A stretch of 64,000 nucleotides of DNA, taken from assembly GCF_963970025.1 (NCBI RefSeq), contig NZ_OZ018776.1, forward strand, positions 62,001 to 126,000. Direction: 5' to 3'. This DNA is from Rickettsia helvetica (lineage in GTDB: Bacteria > Pseudomonadota > Alphaproteobacteria > Rickettsiales > Rickettsiaceae). The position numbers and the translations under genes are program-made. Positions within the stretch are counted from its first letter, which is position 1, and every line of letters begins with the position of its first letter. Under the pieces are notes generated by a model. The model had not been told where the DNA came from and did no database searches. It saw nothing but the letters and a program-made list of their open reading frames with translations. This document shows, piece after piece, positions 42,929 through 51,889 of this stretch.

Positions 42929-45064
42929 TCACATGTTTAAAACTTTTAAACCAATAGAAATAGTCGGTGAAGAAGCAGTTTTTTTGATTCCTCTACTTCC
43001 GTCGGCTAGATAATCGGAATAAATCTTTGCAGTAATTCTAACACAATCTTTAGCATATGTCACCCTAATAGTTCGAGTAAGTAAATTTGGAGATCGTCTA
43101 GAGAGATCAATGCGTGCACCAAAACCTATAGTCCAATTTTCCGCTAGCTGATAATTTATGTCTCCATAAAATTGTCGCACTCTATTATTTGAAACCTTTA
43201 TACTTTCTACGGAATAATATTTTTTAAGATTGGTAAGCTGAATAAAACTACCTAAAAAGTTAATTTTATCATAGTTAAAATTTCCTCCTACTTCATCTCT
43301 AATAGGTCTGAAATATCTATCTTTTCGAAAGCTATAAAACACTTCTAAATTATTAGAAAGATTACCTAGGATCTGCCCTACATTTTCCGTATCATCAGCC
43401 GGCAAATCTGTACTATATCTTGTATTACGCGACTGTCCTAAAAATAATTTTAAATAATTTTCTTCTTTAGCAATACTAGTATTTAAGCCGTAACTTAATC
43501 TATTACCGAAATCATGGCAATCAATACCGCTATAACGATTTGATAAAAAGATATTTTTTTCGGATAATTCATATTTAGCAGGATCAATTATAACAAATTT
43601 TTTATCTTTCTTAGATAGTTTACGTCCCATAGTAAAAGAAACTACCGGCTCAATAAGTAAATTTATCGTTTTTGTTATATTACCTACTAACGGATAACGC
43701 CATAAAGTTTGCAATTCCGGTATATTCCTTTGAAATGATTTACTTTCTTTCGGCTTATCTAAATAAGCCCGTCTAGCAAGATAAAAATCGCCTCTATCTT
43801 TTGCTACAAAATCAAAAATTTGCCCTGAAGAAGTCAGCACATTATGCATAAAGGATAATTGCAAAGAGGTTCTAGCAAGTTGTTTTCCTATTCTTTCTTT
43901 GTACATTAACGTATTATTTTCAACAACGATATGGCTGTTGTCGTTATCATTCAAATTTATCACATTTTTTGTATTGATTTTCGGTAATACTAACGGATCG
44001 GTATACTTACTATCATTACTACCTAAGCCTTGAAAACTTAATCCTTCCGCCGAAAAATAATCAGCCTCATGAATTTTATTTAAGAATATTTTAGAAGTTA
44101 AATATGAAGCATAGTTATTATAATAATTTTTTAAATAAGCTTTATCCGATGTACGTTCCACCCTGAAACCGTAATCATAAACTTTATTGGTACTAATAAA
44201 ATTACCGCTTGCTATATAATGATAAGAAGAAACTTTTTTATTTTTCACTATACTTCCGTCTTTTTCTAGAAAATACGGTAATTTACCGTCACTACCTTGA
44301 AAATTCATATTATCGGTATCATTCGGGCGATAACGTGCTTCTAGCTTATAAGTTTGATATTTACTAAAAATTCTTGGAGTGAGAGTAAAATCCATATTAG
44401 GTTTTGCACGTAAATATAGAGGTATACCAAACCCTTTGTTTTTTACGTCCGGCACTAATAATCCGGAAGTTGCAGGAGCCGTAGGAGTCGGATGGAAAAA
44501 ATACGGTAAGTAAAAAATCGGTATGCCATATACTTCAAAAAACACGTTTTTATAAACTACTCTATGCTCTTCGGAATGAATATAAGTATCCTTAGCAGCA
44601 ATTTGCCAAATAGGGTTTCTATTACAAGTAACATCGCAAGGGGTAAATTCAGCATGGTGCAGCTTAAGATTATTTTCATCTATTCTTTCGGCAAGTTTAG
44701 CAATTAAAAGATTATTATCACCGGAAAGTAAAATGAATTCCGATATGATCCCTTTCTTAAATTCGTCTTTTAAAACTGTTTTATCACCCTCTATTATTCT
44801 GTTTTGTTTATCCTTAATTCGGATATTACCTTCTGCCCATAAAATATCGTTTTCTATATCATAAAGTAAATTATCTGCCGTTAATAAATACTCATCCGTG
44901 ATAATTTTTATATTACCTTTAGCATATATCAAATCCTGACTTTCGTTATACTCTACAAAATCAGCAATTAGATTATTTATTTTAACGCTTTGATTTTGTT
45001 TAAACGGTTGAGTAAAACTAGCTAGAGGAAATATTACGATAATAATTAGGTATATTAGTCGCAT
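42929..45064 (-). CDS. lptD: LPS-assembly protein LptD
   Basis: The 711-residue outer-membrane protein has a signal peptide (LIYLIIIVIFPLASF), an N-terminal OstA/LptA-like beta-jellyroll (about 30-140) with repeats such as GNIKIITDEYLLTADNLLYD, and a C-terminal beta-barrel. CDVTCNRNPIW contains two cysteines at the usual disulfide site before the barrel. Together with LptE it inserts lipopolysaccharide in the outer leaflet. It is first in the minus-strand lptD-surA-rsmA set. Length is normal for alphaproteobacteria. Confidence 0.95.
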   Translation of the reverse strand: MRLIYLIIIVIFPLASFTQPFKQNQSVKINNLIADFVEYNESQDLIYAKGNIKIITDEYLLTADNLLYDIENDILWAEGNIRIKDKQNRIIEGDKTVLKDEFKKGIISEFILLSGDNNLLIAKLAERIDENNLKLHHAEFTPCDVTCNRNPIWQIAAKDTYIHSEEHRVVYKNVFFEVYGIPIFYLPYFFHPTPTAPATSGLLVPDVKNKGFGIPLYLRAKPNMDFTLTPRIFSKYQTYKLEARYRPNDTDNMNFQGSDGKLPYFLEKDGSIVKNKKVSSYHYIASGNFISTNKVYDYGFRVERTSDKAYLKNYYNNYASYLTSKIFLNKIHEADYFSAEGLSFQGLGSNDSKYTDPLVLPKINTKNVINLNDNDNSHIVVENNTLMYKERIGKQLARTSLQLSFMHNVLTSSGQIFDFVAKDRGDFYLARRAYLDKPKESKSFQRNIPELQTLWRYPLVGNITKTINLLIEPVVSFTMGRKLSKKDKKFVIIDPAKYELSEKNIFLSNRYSGIDCHDFGNRLSYGLNTSIAKEENYLKLFLGQSRNTRYSTDLPADDTENVGQILGNLSNNLEVFYSFRKDRYFRPIRDEVGGNFNYDKINFLGSFIQLTNLKKYYSVESIKVSNNRVRQFYGDINYQLAENWTIGFGARIDLSRRSPNLLTRTIRVTYAKDCVRITAKIYSDYLADGSRGIKKTASSPTISIGLKVLNM

Positions 45065-45184
45065 TTATTATGTTATCTAAAATTCAATAGTAAAAAATAA
45101 TAGCAAGCTATTAATAATATATCAAATAATAAAAAATTTTGCTTGCTCTTTTGCAGTGCAAGGTTATTCTATGGAGATGATAAT

Positions 45185-45287
45185 CGTCATTGCGAGGAGA
45201 TGCATAGCATCGACATGGCAATCTCATGAAGTAGGATAAACTCCTGAGATTGCTTCATCGAAACTTATAGTTTCTCCTCGCAATGAC
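45185..45287. repeat. RPE, 'cgtcattgcgag' family
   Basis: A 103-bp element with ends 'cgtcattgcgagga' and 'tcctcgcaatgac', inner halves ggcaatctcatgaagtagg and tcctgagattgcttcat. It ends a few bases before the first ATG of the xseA frame. Confidence 0.8.
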
Positions 45288-45331
45288 AAATAATGTGCTA
45301 CTCTCAGCTTAAAAAACCAAGTACTAATAAA

Positions 45332-46666
45332 ATGCTAGACAATTTCATTGTGAATCAAGCAATCAAAGAGTTTTCAGTTAGTGAGATTTCTAATAAAATT
45401 AAAGAATTATTAGAAAATACTTTTGGCTATATTAAGGTAAAAGGAGAAATTTCAGGTTTAAAAATAGCAAGCTCAGGTCATGCTTATTTTAACTTAAAAG
45501 AAAATACTGCTATTTTAGCTTGTACTTGCTGGCGTCCTATTCTTGCTAAAATCAAATTTCCTTTAAATGAAGGCATGGAAGTAGTAATTAGCGGTAAACT
45601 CTCAAGTTATGCAGGTAATTCACGTTATCAATTATCGGTAGATAATTTACAGCCCGCAGGGCTTGGAGCTATGCTGCAAATTCTAAACGAGCGTAAAGCT
45701 CGTTTAGAAAAAGAAGGCTTATTTAATAAAATACGTATTCCTATACCTTTTTTACCTGATAAAATAGGCGTTATCACTTCAATAACCGGTGCTGTTATTA
45801 AAGATATTATTCATCGTATTCGCGAACGTTTTCCGACTCGGATAATAATATGGCCGGTTAGCGTACAAGGCGAAAATTCCGGCAATGAAATTGCTGAAGC
45901 AATTGAAGGATTTAATAATTTAGAAGAGGCAAATAAACCAAATGTCATAATTGTTGCTAGAGGCGGCGGTTCTATAGAAGATCTTTGGTCATTTAACGAT
46001 GAGATATTAGTACATGCCGCTTATAACTCAAAAATTCCTATTATTTCCGCAGTAGGTCATGAAGTGGATTATACTTTAATAGATTTAGCAGCCGATAAAA
46101 GGGCTCCAACACCTACTGCTGCCGCAGAATTTGCCGTACCGGTACGATCTATTTTAAATAATACTCTACAATCTTATGAGAAAGTATTATTGAATAATAC
46201 TAGCCGGTTAATTAAGTATCACAAACAAAATATAGTAAATTACGATAAAATACACAGATATCTCTCTCACTATATAAATAATAGGCAGCAATTACTGGAC
46301 GAAACCGGTTTTAATTTATTAGATGCTTTACCGTGCTTTATTGAACTACAAGAAACAAAGCTTAAATCTTTTTCTAAAGAAAGAGTTAACCCTGCTAAAA
46401 TAATCAATTACAAAACATTAGAATTAACACATCAAACAGCTTATCTATCAAAATCGGCAAATAATACTTTGAAAAACTTTGAGTATAAATTAGAATTAAA
46501 TAGCACGTTACTTGCAAGCCTTGATTATCATAACGTATTAAAACGAGGTTTTGCTATAGTTAAAGGAGAAACGGGTAATTTTTTATCTTCTAAAATTGCT
46601 GCTGCAAATGAAAAAATTTTTAATATTAAATTTTCTGACGGCGAAATTAAAGTAGTGCGTGATTAG
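45332..46666 (+). CDS. xseA: Exodeoxyribonuclease VII large subunit
   Basis: The start is taken as ATG 45332 (MLDNFIVNQAIKEFSVSEI); an earlier in-frame ATG at 45293 lies at the edge of an RPE and adds 13 non-family residues. The 444-residue protein has an N-terminal OB domain (to about 105), then the nuclease core with VQGENSGNEIAEAI, VARGGGSIEDLWSFNDE and SAVGHEVDYTLIDLAADKRA, and a C-terminal coiled coil. With XseB it degrades single-stranded DNA in mismatch repair and protects from DNA-protein crosslinks. It stands alone on the plus strand. Confidence 0.95.
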   Translation: MLDNFIVNQAIKEFSVSEISNKIKELLENTFGYIKVKGEISGLKIASSGHAYFNLKENTAILACTCWRPILAKIKFPLNEGMEVVISGKLSSYAGNSRYQLSVDNLQPAGLGAMLQILNERKARLEKEGLFNKIRIPIPFLPDKIGVITSITGAVIKDIIHRIRERFPTRIIIWPVSVQGENSGNEIAEAIEGFNNLEEANKPNVIIVARGGGSIEDLWSFNDEILVHAAYNSKIPIISAVGHEVDYTLIDLAADKRAPTPTAAAEFAVPVRSILNNTLQSYEKVLLNNTSRLIKYHKQNIVNYDKIHRYLSHYINNRQQLLDETGFNLLDALPCFIELQETKLKSFSKERVNPAKIINYKTLELTHQTAYLSKSANNTLKNFEYKLELNSTLLASLDYHNVLKRGFAIVKGETGNFLSSKIAAANEKIFNIKFSDGEIKVVRD

Positions 46667-46693
46667 GGGCTTTGTTGCGTGGTTCGGTTTTTT

Positions 46694-46832
46694 CGTCATT
46701 GCGAGGAAATTACATAGCAATTGACGAAGCAATCTCAGGAGTTTATTATTATTTCATGAGATTGCCATGCAGTCTACGACTGCTTGCAATGACGGGGTGG
46801 TATCCACGTAACAACGTCTTCTTGCAATGACG
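46694..46832. repeat. RPE, 'cgtcattgcgag' family, plus a partial copy
   Basis: A full 101-bp element (46694-46794) with inverted internal order compared to 45185-45287, followed by a truncated tail 'gtcttcttgcaatgacg' to 46832. It lies between xseA and the binding-protein fusion gene. Confidence 0.75.
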
Positions 46833-46881
46833 ATAAAATATTGCCACGGAATGACATTTTAATTCTAAAAAAATACAGACC

Positions 46882-48450
46882 ATGAAAATTGTAAAACTTT
46901 TTATTTTTATACTCCTCATTTTTAAAAATTTTTATGCTTTAAGCATAGATATAAACAAGCAACAAACAACTTTAGAATGTGAAGGAGTAGCTGATAAAAA
47001 GACTTTAACAAATGCATGGTATACAAATGAACCTTATCAATATTTAGTTACTACTTCAAATAATCATACTAACGTTTCCGGTATGGATATAGAATTCATT
47101 AATGCTATTGCTAAAAAAATAGGTATCAATATTGAGTACAATCAAGATAGTTGGTATCACGATCAATTAGATATTCAAAACGGTACTGCCGATATGGCAG
47201 CAGGAGCTACTTATACCGCTGAGAGAAGTAACTATGCTCACTTTTCAAAACCGTATCGTCTAGAAGAACTATCATTATTTATTATTGAACCGCTTGCTAA
47301 GAAATTAAATTTTCAAAATGTTAACGAACTAATGGCACAAATACGTCTATTGAATCTTCAATTAGGGATAGTGAAAGGTACCGTATACGGAGATCCTAAA
47401 TTTACGGCGTTTTTATATAATGAGAAAAATGAGGATATAATTAAAATATATCAAAATGATATGGAATTAGTAAACGGAATAGTCAAGAAAGAAATTGACG
47501 GTTTTATTAGTAATAGAATAGTCGGTTCCGTTAATATACTCGGAAGAGCAATAGACAGAAGAATAGTAGAAGTTCCTTTAAATATCAAAACTTCTATACA
47601 TTTGATGTTCAGCAAAAAAACCGTATCTTTAAACATAGTTGAACAATTCAATTTTGCGATAGATGATTTTCTTGCAAGTAACGAATATAAAAAAATTATT
47701 AAGACATATATATATCATATTCTATTACCTAAATCTATAGATTCTCGTTGGTGTCATACTATAGGCTTACTTGGTTGCCTTGCTTTTGCTTTTTCGGGAA
47801 TTATTTTGAGTAGCAGAAAAAACAGTACTTTATTCGGTACATTTTTATTTGCGATATTACCGTCCGTCAGTAGCTGTATAATACTCGACTTAATAGTAAA
47901 CCATGATACCGGACATTTAAACTTTAATTTTACTCCTTCTTATTTCTATTACGTATTTATAGTAGTTTTGCTTAGTTTTACCGTTATTAAATTATTCAGC
48001 TATTATAATAAACAGAGTGCCGAAGATAATTATTTAGAACAATCATTAAATAATATAGTAGCAATTTGTGATTCATTCGGACAGGCAACTTTTATAATCA
48101 TAGGAGTTGCAATGGTTATTATTCATAAAATTGAACCTCTAGGTTTTTGGGGCCCGTTTTTTGCTTTTATTACGGCTAACGGCGGAGCAATAGTTAGAGA
48201 TTTTATTGTGAAAGAAAATTCAATTAAAAGAATACCGAGAGGGCTTAGTATAGAAATAACTATATTATGGGGCGTAGCCTTTAGCGTATTATTAGATATG
48301 TACGGTGCTAATCCGGATTATAACACAATAAAATATTCGATGATTATAGTAATTTCCGGAGCATTCATCACTAATCTCTTGGTTTATCATTTTGGTTTTC
48401 TTGAATGGCGATTCCGTAATGAAAACACAAACATAGAAAAACAAACATGA
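46882..48450 (+). CDS. Periplasmic solute-binding domain fused to a TRIC/UPF0126-type membrane domain
   Basis: The 522-residue product has a signal sequence, then a family-3 extracellular solute-binding domain (about 35-275: TNEPYQYLVTT, GMDIEFINAIAKKIGINIEY, DMAAGATYTAERSNYAHFSK) as in amino-acid ABC binding proteins. After a membrane segment (CHTIGLLGCLAFAFSGIIL) comes a region of about six helices with GFWGPFFAFITANGGAIVRD, the duplicated glycine-rich signature of the UPF0126/TRIC cation channel or glycine-transporter family. It may therefore be a one-chain substrate-capturing channel. Its stop overlaps the xthA start (ATGA). No ABC partner genes are nearby. Function is inferred from domains only. 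Confidence 0.8.
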   Translation: MKIVKLFIFILLIFKNFYALSIDINKQQTTLECEGVADKKTLTNAWYTNEPYQYLVTTSNNHTNVSGMDIEFINAIAKKIGINIEYNQDSWYHDQLDIQNGTADMAAGATYTAERSNYAHFSKPYRLEELSLFIIEPLAKKLNFQNVNELMAQIRLLNLQLGIVKGTVYGDPKFTAFLYNEKNEDIIKIYQNDMELVNGIVKKEIDGFISNRIVGSVNILGRAIDRRIVEVPLNIKTSIHLMFSKKTVSLNIVEQFNFAIDDFLASNEYKKIIKTYIYHILLPKSIDSRWCHTIGLLGCLAFAFSGIILSSRKNSTLFGTFLFAILPSVSSCIILDLIVNHDTGHLNFNFTPSYFYYVFIVVLLSFTVIKLFSYYNKQSAEDNYLEQSLNNIVAICDSFGQATFIIIGVAMVIIHKIEPLGFWGPFFAFITANGGAIVRDFIVKENSIKRIPRGLSIEITILWGVAFSVLLDMYGANPDYNTIKYSMIIVISGAFITNLLVYHFGFLEWRFRNENTNIEKQT

Positions 48451-49238
48451 AGATAGCTACTTGGAACATTAATTCCATAAAAACAAGACTTAATTTATTG
48501 CGTAATTTTTTATCTAACGAAAATCCGGATATTTTATTATTGCAAGAAATAAAATGCGAAACCGATAAATTTCCTTTTGATGAATTATCCGATCTACCTT
48601 ATAATTTTTATGTCCACGGACAAAAATCATATAACGGCGTGGCTATAATTTCAAAATTTCCCGTTGATGAAATAATTAAGGATTTTCCAAATAATTACTG
48701 TAGCGATCAAGCGAGATTCTTAGAAATAAAATTATCGTTACCTATCGGGTTTTGTAATATAATCTCGCTCTATGCTCCTAACGGTTCATTTGTCGGTAGC
48801 GATAAATTTGCTATAAAACTAGCATTTTATGATAGCTTTATCAATTATCTATCAACTAAAAAATCTTTTGACGAAAAAACTATTATCGGCGGTGATTTCA
48901 ATATTGCACCGTTTGATATCGACGTATATTCGCCTAAAGCATTAGCTGAGACTACTTGTTTTACTGAGGTTGAACAAAAAAAATTACGAACTATCTTAAA
49001 TTCCGGATTTGAGGATTTATACAGATTGATGCATCCGAGTAAACAAGAATTTTCATGGTGGGATTATAGAGCCGGATGTTTTGAACAAAATAAAGGTATG
49101 AGGATTGATATGATCCTTGGTTGTAATAATACTATTGACTATTTAGAAAATTGCTATATGGATTATAATTTAAGGACTCGAGAAAAACCTTCGGATCATA
49201 TACCGGTAATTGCTAACCTCTGTCACCCCGTGACTTGA
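48447..49238 (+). CDS. xthA: Exodeoxyribonuclease III
   Basis: The 263-residue AP endonuclease of the exonuclease III family cuts abasic sites in base-excision repair. Conserved: WNINSIKTRL (N), LQEIKC (catalytic Glu), GGDFNIAPFDID (Asp, Asn) and the final SDHIPV (Asp, His). It overlaps the upstream fusion gene by 4 nt. The last residues, CHPVT, are encoded by the start of an RPE (49221 on), which also supplies the stop codon. The catalytic core is complete, so the change is likely harmless. Confidence 0.95.
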   Translation: MKIATWNINSIKTRLNLLRNFLSNENPDILLLQEIKCETDKFPFDELSDLPYNFYVHGQKSYNGVAIISKFPVDEIIKDFPNNYCSDQARFLEIKLSLPIGFCNIISLYAPNGSFVGSDKFAIKLAFYDSFINYLSTKKSFDEKTIIGGDFNIAPFDIDVYSPKALAETTCFTEVEQKKLRTILNSGFEDLYRLMHPSKQEFSWWDYRAGCFEQNKGMRIDMILGCNNTIDYLENCYMDYNLRTREKPSDHIPVIANLCHPVT

Positions 49239-49320
49239 TCATGGGGTCCAGTACAAATACTAAAATTATTAGTGTTTTAAGTTGTTTTTCTGGATACTGT
49301 GATCAAGCCACGGTATGACA
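49221..49320. repeat. RPE, 'tgtcatcccg...ggtatgaca' family
   Basis: A 100-bp palindrome whose left end codes the xthA C-terminus and stop, and whose right end overlaps the first ATG (49315) of the next frame. Ends are tgtcaccccgtgacttgatca and tgatcaagccacggtatgaca. Confidence 0.85.
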
Positions 49321-49398
49321 CCGAACGCGTTTTTTGATCCATGCGAACAATACCTACGAAAATGCCCTAAACCGCTTTTTAAGAACAAAAATAAATAT

Positions 49399-49665
49399 AT
49401 GTCTCCAAAATTCATGAAATTTTACGAAAAATATATGACGATTGTCGGTACAATCGGCAACTTTATGTTTTATGTACAGGCTCATAAGATGTTCACCTGC
49501 AAATCTTCGGCTTCCGTTTCTATGCCCGCCTTTACTATAAGTGCTATTGCTCTTTGTAGTTGGCTTATATACGGCATATTAATAAAAAATACACCTATTA
49601 TAATAGCAAATATAGTAGGTTTTATCGGGGCATTATTAGTTCTCTTAACCATAATAATATATTAA
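49399..49665 (+). CDS. SemiSWEET-like MtN3/PQ-loop sugar transporter
   Basis: I use ATG 49399 (MSPKFMKFYEKYMTIVG); the longer frame from 49315 begins in an RPE. The 88-residue protein has three transmembrane helices with the SWEET pattern SSASVSMPAFTISAIALCSW then YGILIKN and IIANIVGF. SemiSWEETs work as dimers and move sugars by facilitated diffusion in the cytoplasmic membrane. Since Rickettsia lack glycolysis, the substrate is unclear. It lies only 3 nt before der, on the same strand. Confidence 0.85.
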   Translation: MSPKFMKFYEKYMTIVGTIGNFMFYVQAHKMFTCKSSASVSMPAFTISAIALCSWLIYGILIKNTPIIIANIVGFIGALLVLLTIIIY

Positions 49666-49667
49666 TA

Positions 49668-51011
49668 ATGACTAAGAAAATCATTACTTTAGTTGGTCGT
49701 CCGAATGTAGGTAAATCAACGCTTTTCAATAGATTAAGCATACGTAAAAAAGCTATCGTTCACGATTTGCCAGGTGTCACTAGGGATAGAAAATATACAG
49801 ATGGCAAAATCAGCTCTTTTGAATTTTTGTTAATTGATACCCCAGGACTTGAAGAGAATCCTGATAGTATGGGAGAGAGGTTAATGGCACAGACTACTAA
49901 AGCAATTTTAGAGGCAGATTTAATTTGCTTTATGGTTGACGGTAGAAGCGGAATATTACCTGATGATAAGCTACTTGGTAGCTTTGTTAGAAAATATAAT
50001 AAGCCTGCTATATTGGTAGTTAATAAATGTGAGAAAGCTTTTGATTTTGATAAAGAGTACTATAAATTAGGGTTTGATAGTATGGTGGCTATCTCTGCCG
50101 AGCATGGCACAGGCTTAATTGATTTATATGACGAGATTATTGCCAAGTTACCTGAAGAAGAATCAATCGAGACAAATATAGCCGATCCAATTAAAGGAGA
50201 TTGTTTGCAGATAGTAGTTAGCGGCAGACCTAATGCCGGAAAATCTACTTTTATAAACGCTCTTATTAATGATGAAAGATTATTAACCGGTCCTGAAGCA
50301 GGTATTACTCGTGAATCAATTGAAATTGATTGGCAATATAAAAATAATCATATTAAATTAATCGATACAGCAGGACTCCGTAAAAAATCTACTATTACAG
50401 AGTCTTTAGAAAAATTATCGGCATCAGATGCTATTAACAGTATTAAATTTGCTAATACCGTAATCTTAATGATTGATGCTTTAGCCCCTTTAAAACAGCA
50501 AGATTTAAATATTGCAAGCCATGTGGTAAATGAGGGAAGAAGTATAGTTATAGTAGTGAATAAATGGGATTTAGTTAAAGAATCCGAAAAAGAAGCATTT
50601 CAGGAAGAATTTTATTATCAGATAAATACTCATCTGCCTCAGGTTAAAGGTGTCCCCGTTCTATTCATTTCAGCGATAAATAAACAAAATATTGAACAAG
50701 TGCTAGATGCTTGCCTAAAAATTTATAAAATTTGGAATAAGAAAATAACTACTAGCAAATTAAATGAATGGCTTAATTTTACTACGGAAGCACATCCCTT
50801 GCCTCTACAAAAAGGCGGTAGACGAGTGCGTGTAAAATATATGACTCAAACCAAAACTCGCCCGCCTACTTTCAAATTATTCTCTAATAATCCGGAAAAA
50901 ATTACCGATAGCTATACTCGCTATCTAGTAAATAATATGCGTGAGGCTTTTGACATGCCGGGCGTTCCTATTAGATTCACTTATGTGAAAACTAAAAATC
51001 CTTATGTGTAG
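49668..51011 (+). CDS. der: GTPase Der (EngA)
   Basis: The start is ATG 49668 (MTKKIITLVGRPNVGKSTLF); the open frame extends 36 codons upstream into the preceding gene. The 447-residue enzyme has two tandem GTPase domains with P-loops GRPNVGKST (about 9-17) and GRPNAGKST (second domain; the usual Val is Ala) and a C-terminal KH-like domain ending VPIRFTYVKTKNPYV. Der is essential for 50S ribosome assembly. The gene is tightly behind the SemiSWEET gene. Confidence 0.97.
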   Translation: MTKKIITLVGRPNVGKSTLFNRLSIRKKAIVHDLPGVTRDRKYTDGKISSFEFLLIDTPGLEENPDSMGERLMAQTTKAILEADLICFMVDGRSGILPDDKLLGSFVRKYNKPAILVVNKCEKAFDFDKEYYKLGFDSMVAISAEHGTGLIDLYDEIIAKLPEEESIETNIADPIKGDCLQIVVSGRPNAGKSTFINALINDERLLTGPEAGITRESIEIDWQYKNNHIKLIDTAGLRKKSTITESLEKLSASDAINSIKFANTVILMIDALAPLKQQDLNIASHVVNEGRSIVIVVNKWDLVKESEKEAFQEEFYYQINTHLPQVKGVPVLFISAINKQNIEQVLDACLKIYKIWNKKITTSKLNEWLNFTTEAHPLPLQKGGRRVRVKYMTQTKTRPPTFKLFSNNPEKITDSYTRYLVNNMREAFDMPGVPIRFTYVKTKNPYV

Positions 51012-51029
51012 TTTAAAATTAAATTTCAC

Positions 51030-51058
51030 TTGCTCCCCTTTTGGGATCATGATATGAT
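51030..51058 (+). promoter_or_regulatory. higBA promoter with overlapping palindromic operator
   Basis: TTGCTC (51030-51035) and TATGAT (51053-51058) are 17 nt apart. The palindrome atcat-gat-atgat (51046-51058) covers the -10 box, a likely HigA binding site. The higB ATG is only 8 nt after the -10 box, so the transcript would be leaderless or nearly so. Confidence 0.55.
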
Positions 51059-51066
51059 TATTTTTC

Positions 51067-51363
51067 ATGAGAATTATTTCAATTAAAAAACTTAAAGATT
51101 TTTGGGAACAGGGATACGCTAATTCCGAACAACCTTTAAAAGTTTGGTATCAAATTTTTAAAAAAGAAAATTTTACAACTCCAAACGAAATAAAATTATT
51201 GTTTCCAAGCTGTAGCATAATTAATAACAATAGAATTGTATTTAATATATCAGGAAATAAATATAGGCTTATTACACATATAAGATACGACCTTCAAATT
51301 GTATATATAAGGTTTGTGGGAACTCATGCAGAATATGATAAAATTAATGTTAAGGAGATTTAA
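51067..51363 (+). CDS. higB: HigB-type mRNA interferase toxin
   Basis: The 98-residue protein matches the HigB family (PF09907 type): MRIISIKKLKDFWEQ, LKVWYQIFKK, NRIVFNISGNKYRLITHIRY and IYIRFVGTHAEYDKI, where the terminal GTHAEYD is typical. Such toxins cleave mRNA on the ribosome. The frame is intact with all strands visible. No Shine-Dalgarno is seen because the start site is almost at the ATG. It directly precedes its antitoxin. Confidence 0.9.
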   Translation: MRIISIKKLKDFWEQGYANSEQPLKVWYQIFKKENFTTPNEIKLLFPSCSIINNNRIVFNISGNKYRLITHIRYDLQIVYIRFVGTHAEYDKINVKEI

Positions 51364-51735
51364 GTGGAATTACATATAATAAAAACAGCAGAAGAATATA
51401 ATGATGTTTTGAAAGAAATTGATAAGCTATTATATGTACCTATAAATTCAGCAGAAGCAGAGAAACTAGAAATATTATCTTTATTAGTAGAAGATTATGA
51501 AAATAAGCATTATAAAATAGATATTCCTGATCCTATTGAAGCTATAAACTTTAGATTAGAGCAATTAGGGCTTTCTCGTAAGGATTTAGAAAAAAGCATA
51601 GGATCTCGAAGTAGAGTATCAGAAATTCTTAATAAAAAAAGAACTTTAACTTTACCTATGATTAGAAAGTTACACAAAGAATTACATATACCGGCTGATA
51701 TTTTAATCCAAGAATTTGGAAAAAAACGGGTTTAA
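51364..51735 (+). CDS. higA: HigA-type antitoxin
   Basis: The 123-residue protein starts at a GTG directly after the higB stop. Its first 55 residues form a helical toxin-binding region; the C-terminal part carries an XRE helix-turn-helix (EAINFRLEQLGLSRKDLEKS then RSRVSEILNKKRTLTLPMIR). HigA masks HigB and represses the operon. This toxin-first order is usual for hig systems. The pair appears fully intact, unlike the other addiction modules in the window. Confidence 0.9.
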   Translation: MELHIIKTAEEYNDVLKEIDKLLYVPINSAEAEKLEILSLLVEDYENKHYKIDIPDPIEAINFRLEQLGLSRKDLEKSIGSRSRVSEILNKKRTLTLPMIRKLHKELHIPADILIQEFGKKRV

Positions 51736-51889
51736 ATAACTTGTAAACTAGATTCTCTATGCCCCTTACAGTTATTTTCTTGTTTTTTTATATGTGTTAT
51801 TCCCGGCGTTATGGTGCTTCATCCTTGTAATTTCATAATGATACTTTGAATCTACAATATAATTTTAATCAAATAATAGCAAGATCTTT

